This document shows positions 59,344 through 64,000 of a stretch of DNA of 64,000 nt, one piece after another (the stretch's first letter is position 1; every line of letters begins with the position of its first letter). This DNA comes from Planctomycetota bacterium (GTDB lineage Bacteria; Planctomycetota; Planctomycetia; Isosphaerales; Isosphaeraceae). The translations under genes and the position numbers were made by a program. Where the stretch lies: the NCBI GenBank assembly GCA_028291545.1, contig JAQGHR010000065.1, positions 1 through 64,000 on the forward strand, written 5' to 3'. Under the pieces are notes generated by a model, which was given only the letters and a program-made list of their open reading frames with translations, made no database searches and was not told the origin of the DNA.

Positions 59344-61038
59344 TCACCGATGCCGGAAGAGCCGCAGGGGGCCATCCTCTCGAAAGGGGTTCGCCGCGAA
59401 CCACTTCGCGCTGATTTCATCGAGAACCGGGTCGCGTCCCCAGACCACGAGGATGTCGATCTCGGTGTGGTGCGCGGCCAGGAGGTCGTCCCACAGTTTT
59501 GCGCGCCCGGCGGCGTCGTTCGGGTCGTCCATGTTGGCGATCGCCTCGAAAGTATGGGCGGGAGGACGCCGGACGTCGGGCGAGAACTGAACAGGGAAGT
59601 AATAGTGGACGGTCTCGTAGTCGGCCCACACGATATTGCCGGTGCCAATGCCCAGGAGGTTGTCCGCGTGCAGGACCGGATTGGCACGGAATCGACCTCG
59701 AATGCCGATCAAGAGCGTCCCGACTCTCGCCTCCTTCCCGACATGCTCGCGGCTGCGGGCAAAGGGGCCGACCCGGTCGGAGGACTCGAAGGCGTAGTCC
59801 CAGACCGTCAGCGATTGGAGCATGAGCGCGGCCAGAAGCAGTCCGGTCGCGACCTTGCCGGGCCATCGCGACAGGTCGAGATCGACCCAGGCCAGGAGTG
59901 CGACCAGGCCGAGCAAGGCGACCCGCTGCGGCAGATAGTTCCCGTGGGATGCCCCGAGCGTATCGGGCGTGACCAGGCCGCCGACCAGGAGGACGGCCGC
60001 GAGGATTCCCCAGCCGCGAAGGTTGCGATCTCGACGGGTCCAGGTCGTCGTGATCAGGATCACGACCGCCAGCGCCACCAGGGCGGCGGGCGTGACGATC
60101 CCGAGCCAGGCCGTCTGGCCGGGTAGGAACGGCACGACGACCTTCCGGCCCAAGCTCAGCGGATCGACCCAGCCGAGTTGCTCTCGCCACGACGCGATCG
60201 CCCACGGAGTTCTTCGCAGATGCCCCCAGACCGGCACGATCGGCCCGCCCCGGCCCATCAAGATCCGGTAGACCGGCCCCAGGACCAACAGCGGCAACAG
60301 CCCCGCCGCCGTCCAGCCGATCCTGGCTCGCGACCTGCCTGGAGTCGCCATGGCGAGCAGACCCAGGCCCACCACCGTCAGGCCCAGGCTCACGAGGTGC
60401 GCGAAGTAGCCGAGCACGATGAGACTCGCTAACCCCAACGCCCATTTCCCGTTGACGCGATGCCGGCCGATCCACCAGAGGCCCAGCGTGACAGGGAAGA
60501 GGCAGGCGCCCAGCAGGAAACTCGTGAAGCCGAGCAACCAGGCCACGTTGAGGGCCAGAAGCGCCGAGACGACGGCCGCCGTGAGCTCGCCTCGCCTTCC
60601 GGCAACGCGACGGCGGAGCCAGAAAGCGGAGGCCGCGAACCCGATTAGCGGGATTGTCGTCGCCAGGCGGTCGGCGGCTCGTGGCGAGACGAGCGAGAGC
60701 AAACCCATCAGCAACAGGTGCCCCGACCAGTTCGGCAGCGGGGACCAGTTGACCTGAAACACGCCGCGAAACGGGGAGTTGGCGCGAAGTGACTCGTTCA
60801 GGATATGGGCATTGTACAGGTGGGCCGGGCCGTCCTGGGTGACGAAAACCGGGGCCATCCAGACGGCGAGCACCGCGGGGGCGAGCGCGATGGCCAGGAT
60901 GCACCAGCCCCGCACACGCGCGAACCCTCGGTCGGGGCCGAGCTCAATATCAAGATCAGCCCGTTCCTGGGCAGGCGACTCCGGCGACGGCAACGCAACC
61001 TCGCTCGCGGACGGGGCAGGCTCGATGAGAAGTGCCAA
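59344..61038 (-). CDS. Polytopic membrane protein
   Basis: About 564 residues with 10-12 hydrophobic helices between residues 40 and 430 and a soluble C-terminal domain of about 130 residues. The start is uncertain: the frame is open to 61212, but a TTG at 61038 preceded by a G-rich stretch gives a more compact protein. An early ETQ/DGPAHLYN segment sits between the first helices, as in GT-C-like proteins. The architecture resembles that of the protein at 21104-22924. No family is named. Confidence 0.6.
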   Translation of the reverse strand: MALLIEPAPSASEVALPSPESPAQERADLDIELGPDRGFARVRGWCILAIALAPAVLAVWMAPVFVTQDGPAHLYNAHILNESLRANSPFRGVFQVNWSPLPNWSGHLLLMGLLSLVSPRAADRLATTIPLIGFAASAFWLRRRVAGRRGELTAAVVSALLALNVAWLLGFTSFLLGACLFPVTLGLWWIGRHRVNGKWALGLASLIVLGYFAHLVSLGLTVVGLGLLAMATPGRSRARIGWTAAGLLPLLVLGPVYRILMGRGGPIVPVWGHLRRTPWAIASWREQLGWVDPLSLGRKVVVPFLPGQTAWLGIVTPAALVALAVVILITTTWTRRDRNLRGWGILAAVLLVGGLVTPDTLGASHGNYLPQRVALLGLVALLAWVDLDLSRWPGKVATGLLLAALMLQSLTVWDYAFESSDRVGPFARSREHVGKEARVGTLLIGIRGRFRANPVLHADNLLGIGTGNIVWADYETVHYYFPVQFSPDVRRPPAHTFEAIANMDDPNDAAGRAKLWDDLLAAHHTEIDILVVWGRDPVLDEISAKWFAANPFREDGPLRLFRHR

Positions 61039-61306
61039 CCCGTCCCCCCCGGAACGTGAGTGCCGAGGGGGGCGGGCTCGGGTGCGGGACAACCGGACTG
61101 ACGCCCGTCGAAAAAAGTCCCCCACCAGCGTCCCGGCGGGGGCAAGTCGGGTCGCAGCCGCTGGTGTGCGGCAAGGTCCTAAAATCACGCGGTGCAGACC
61201 GACATCGGGCAACGCGGGCCCGACCTGGCGATACTCTCACTATAGCCGATGCTCCACGGGGATGCTCGAATTTTTTCCCCGAGGGACCCCCGCCCCGCCC
61301 TTTCGA

Positions 61307-62530
61307 TCAACGAGCCGGGAGGACGACGATCGGGGCATAGCCCGGCATCCCCAGGACGCGGTGGATCTGCTCACAGGTCTGGCCGATCTTCTGGACCTGC
61401 GTGATGTTCGGGCCGATCCGGCCCTGGGCGATGCGATTGACGCGGCGCGCCAGCCTCTGCCAGGACGCGTCGGTCTCCCGGAATTCGAACGCGAGCTGAT
61501 TCGGGGGCAGTCCTCGGGCCGCGTCGTGCTGAAAATCCACCGCCGCAGCCTGGAGGCGCTGGGCCTCGGCCAGGATCAGGCCACCCTGGGGCACGGTGCC
61601 CGCCGTCGGCCCGAAGACCTGGAGAAACGCGTTCGTCTGGTCGACCAGTTGATTGGCCAGGCCCACGATCGGCGGCGGGCCTCCCGACTGTACCGGGGCA
61701 AGCGAGACCGCGACCCTGGGCTGGGGCGAGCGAAGTCCAAGTGCCTGATGGATCAGAATCTCGACCGAGGCGAACGACTGCCATGCCGCCTGGACGTCCG
61801 GCGGGGCCTGACTTGCCGTGATATAACGCTCCAGGCGATCGCCCAGCTCGTCGACCGGCGCGAACGCCCGTGCAGCGGCCTCGACCGAAGGATTGGCGTC
61901 GACCGAATCATGGAATGCATCGGCGGCACGCGTCAGCGCCTGCGCATCGCGGAGCACGGCCGGACCGTTGGGATCTCGGGCCAGACGCGTGGCCAGGGTC
62001 GCCGTGAGCGCATCCGCCCGAGCCTCCAGGGCATGAGCCAGGCGACGGACCTCGCCGAGGCCAGTCGGGGCGGCGTTCCCATAAAACCCCGGCGGCGGGG
62101 CGTTCAGTCCCATCGCCTGGCGGAGCTGAGCGACAAGCTCGTCTACCCGCCGGGCGGCCCGGTCCACGGCCGGAGAGGAGCCGCCGGGCCGCAGCAACTG
62201 CGACCTGAGATGCTGCCAGGTGGCGTCGATCCCCAGAAACGTCTGCCGCGACCGGGGTGAATTGGGGTTGTTGTGCAGGCTCTCATGGAACTCGTCCACC
62301 GTCTGGGCCAGTTCTCTCGTGTCCTCGACCAGATGTCTCCCATTCGGAGTTCGGCCCAGGTCCGACGCGATGTCCTCTCCCAGGTGACGGACGCGTTGGG
62401 CGAGCTCATGCGAGATGCCATTGAGGTCGATTTGCCCACCGGGCACAGGCGGAGGGACCTGCGCCAGGCTTGCACCCGCCAGGCCGAGGACCATGGTCCC
62501 CAGGATGAAGGTGAATGTCTTTCTGTTCAT
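61307..62530 (-). CDS. Exported helical hypothetical protein
   Basis: 407 residues, starting at 62530 with GAGG upstream and a signal peptide (FILGTMVLGLAGASLA). The mature protein is built from three or four similar helical blocks, each around 110 residues and containing patterns such as RVRHLGEDIASDLGRTP, ARDPNGPAVLRDAQALTRAADAFHDS and DFQHDAARGLP. This suggests internal duplication. No motif or family is recognised. Confidence 0.68.
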   Translation of the reverse strand: MNRKTFTFILGTMVLGLAGASLAQVPPPVPGGQIDLNGISHELAQRVRHLGEDIASDLGRTPNGRHLVEDTRELAQTVDEFHESLHNNPNSPRSRQTFLGIDATWQHLRSQLLRPGGSSPAVDRAARRVDELVAQLRQAMGLNAPPPGFYGNAAPTGLGEVRRLAHALEARADALTATLATRLARDPNGPAVLRDAQALTRAADAFHDSVDANPSVEAAARAFAPVDELGDRLERYITASQAPPDVQAAWQSFASVEILIHQALGLRSPQPRVAVSLAPVQSGGPPPIVGLANQLVDQTNAFLQVFGPTAGTVPQGGLILAEAQRLQAAAVDFQHDAARGLPPNQLAFEFRETDASWQRLARRVNRIAQGRIGPNITQVQKIGQTCEQIHRVLGMPGYAPIVVLPAR

Positions 62531-62644
62531 GGAAGCCTCGTTAACGGGGAATCCGAGACGCTCGGACGGGATGGATGATGTACCATGTCCGCAAGCGCGA
62601 TGCCGCCATGGGCCAATCTCCCTGGGACGCACTCCGTCAGAGCG

Positions 62645-63610
62645 TCACACTTCCATTCCCGAAACCACCGCCTCGATCGTGCCGGGGGCGTTGCCTTCGA
62701 GGCGGTTGTTCACGAACAGGAAGGCGGCCTTGCGGAGACGAAGGGCGCGGTTGATGAGGTAGCGCAAAGCGTCCCGGACCCGCTCGTTCGGTTCCTGGAT
62801 TTCCTTGTAGGGCGAGAGGCCGGCGACGGCGTCCTCGTAATTGCGGCCTCGACGGAGCAGGGCGCGGGCGACGACGAAATCGGCGGTGAAGGCGCCGGGG
62901 AGGGCGACTTGATCGGCGATCTCGGGCATGCGGGTCCAGGCGTTGAAGACATGGGCCACGTTGTACGAGGCGAGCGTCGCGAAGTAGTCTGGGCCGAGGT
63001 ACTCGGGGTTGCGGATCTCGACCGAGTAGCGGAAGCCCTCGGGCAAGGCGCCCAGGAATGCGTCGAGACGGGCGAAAAACTGCCCCGGATCGGGGAAGAC
63101 GCGCTTCGGGAAGGTGCCGAACTCGAAGATCATCGCCGCGACCCGGTCGCGGTACGGCCCCAGGGGCTGCGCGAACGCGGTTTCGAAGAGGCGGGGGTCG
63201 AGGAACCCCTTGTTCTCCTGCCCCGCCCGCGCCCCATACCGCGCGTGGCTGGGCCAGTTGGCGACGGTGATCTCCTCGGGGACCTTGAACGCGAACCGAA
63301 GCGAGTCCGGCGTCCCTCCGAAGAGCTTCGTCCAGTACGCCGTCGTGGGGAACTGGTAGAAGCTGAAATCGCCGCAGACGGCGGGAAACGTCTGGGCGTA
63401 CTCCTTCAAGCATTCGGCGTCGAACTTCGCCTGCGAGAACTTGCCCCGCGTGATGTAGCGCTCGGGCGAGTAGATCTCGCCGAGCCAGCCTTCATATTTC
63501 CACGAGCTTGTGCCGAGATAGACGCCCCTCTCGGCCAGCGCGTGGAGCTTCGCGGCCAACCGAGCGGCCTGGGGAGGGGGATCGTCATTGAAGAGGGAGA
63601 GCTGGGACAC
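62645..63610 (-). CDS. DUF72 (YecE-type) protein
   Basis: A 321-residue TIM-barrel-like protein of the DUF72 family: YLGTSSWKYEGWLGEIYSP at the N-terminus, then FPTTAYWTKLFGGTP, the FKVPEEIT strand, and FVNNRLEGNAPGT at the C-terminus. Its biochemical role is unknown, though the family is near universal in bacteria. The start is GTG at 63610; it follows the sigma-factor gene by ten bases and may be cotranscribed. Confidence 0.9.
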   Translation of the reverse strand: MSQLSLFNDDPPPQAARLAAKLHALAERGVYLGTSSWKYEGWLGEIYSPERYITRGKFSQAKFDAECLKEYAQTFPAVCGDFSFYQFPTTAYWTKLFGGTPDSLRFAFKVPEEITVANWPSHARYGARAGQENKGFLDPRLFETAFAQPLGPYRDRVAAMIFEFGTFPKRVFPDPGQFFARLDAFLGALPEGFRYSVEIRNPEYLGPDYFATLASYNVAHVFNAWTRMPEIADQVALPGAFTADFVVARALLRRGRNYEDAVAGLSPYKEIQEPNERVRDALRYLINRALRLRKAAFLFVNNRLEGNAPGTIEAVVSGMEV

Positions 63611-63620
63611 GAATCGGGTC

Positions 63621-64000
63621 TCACAGCATCGGCAAATCCAGCTTCGATTCCCCCGCGATCTTGCGAAGCTTATCCTGGGCCCGGCTCTCGATCTGGCGGA
63701 CGCGCTCCTTGGTGATCTTCAGCTCGCGACCGATGAATTCCAGCGTCTGCTCGCTCGCGCCGCCCAGGCCATAGCGGTTGATGATAATGTACCGCTCGCG
63801 GTCATCCAGGCGGCCGAGCATGCCCTTGACGGCGTCCTGCATGCGCTTGAGGGAGGACTCGTACTCGTGCTCGTCGGCGCGAGTGTCGGCGGCGGCCTCG
63901 AACATCTCTTCGTGGCCGGTCACGAACCGGTCGCGTCGGTAGTTTTCCTCGGGAATCGTGCGGGCGAAATTCTTCATGATCGCCCAGGAGGCATAGGTGC
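63621..64000 (-). CDS. Sigma-70-family RNA polymerase sigma factor (5' end outside the window)
   Basis: The last 125 residues of a sigma factor; the gene continues beyond the window. The first residues visible, TYASWAIMKNFARTIP, match the end of region 2. Region 4 is complete: LDDRERYIIINRYGLGG, EFIGRELKITKERVRQIESRAQDKLRK. Region 3 between them is short and acidic (roughly 45 residues), unlike the primary sigma factor, so this is likely an alternative sigma-70 of planctomycete type. It precedes the DUF72 gene. Confidence 0.88.
   Translation of the reverse strand, partial: TYASWAIMKNFARTIPEENYRRDRFVTGHEEMFEAAADTRADEHEYESSLKRMQDAVKGMLGRLDDRERYIIINRYGLGGASEQTLEFIGRELKITKERVRQIESRAQDKLRKIAGESKLDLPML

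Overview
This 64 kb window is GC-rich chromosome from a planctomycete, most likely of the Isosphaeraceae. The lineage call rests on several protein-level signatures: exported proteins with an N-terminal [11 protein letters not shown] or LEGRQLLS tag, a small FTLRRMLVAV-type membrane protein, a WD40 protein with a planctomycete-type cytochrome domain, two seven-heme cytochromes carrying TPR repeats, Uma2-family proteins, and an EF-Tu with an atypical switch I. No phage, CRISPR array, transposase or plasmid gene was recognised. Genus is inference only.

Layout. Positions 1-1.8 kb look like a short cassette array: two attC-like sites flank a small ORF whose stop codon lies inside the attC core, followed by an MBOAT acyltransferase. 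At 1.9-3.1 kb is a cell-surface DUF4214 protein. From 14.5 kb down to 3.5 kb, all on the minus strand, runs an ancestral translation/transcription block in the order promoter, tRNA-Thr(UGU), tRNA-Tyr(GUA), tRNA-Gly(UCC), tRNA-Thr(GGU), tuf, rpmG, tRNA-Trp(CCA), secE, nusG, rplK, tRNA-Ile(UAU), rplA, rplJ, rplL, rpoB, terminator. rpoC does not follow rpoB.

From 14.8 to 20.1 kb are a TPR/seven-heme cytochrome and two exported proteins of unknown function. From 20.1 to 25.9 kb lies a minus-strand surface-glycan group: FkbM methyltransferase, large membrane protein, sugar-nucleotide epimerase, and a methyltransferase-glycosyltransferase fusion. From 26 to 35 kb are psuG, an FHA/Ser-Thr kinase, a lipid kinase, a SCO1 copper chaperone next to a methanethiol-oxidase-like protein, a VOC protein, galK and metK. 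From 35 to 48 kb are a second seven-heme/TPR cytochrome, a TolC-like pair, an intact and a broken Uma2 gene, a giant TPR metallopeptidase, a membrane-anchored cytochrome and a MazG-like protein. From 48 to 52 kb is an ABC-type cluster. From 52 to 64 kb are exported planctomycete proteins (IPT/PPC, WD40-cytochrome), a Bax-inhibitor-1 protein, a membrane protein, a DUF72 protein and, cut by the window end, a sigma-70 factor.

A striking background feature is intergenic: several families of long, often perfect inverted repeats. The two arms at each locus share locus-specific variants, and three copies of one family sit inside the ribosomal-protein block. Most genes outside the ribosomal block form groups of one to four, and many encode exported or membrane proteins. 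Start codons were chosen mainly by ribosome-binding-site fit, signal peptides and family length; several differ from the longest possible ORF.
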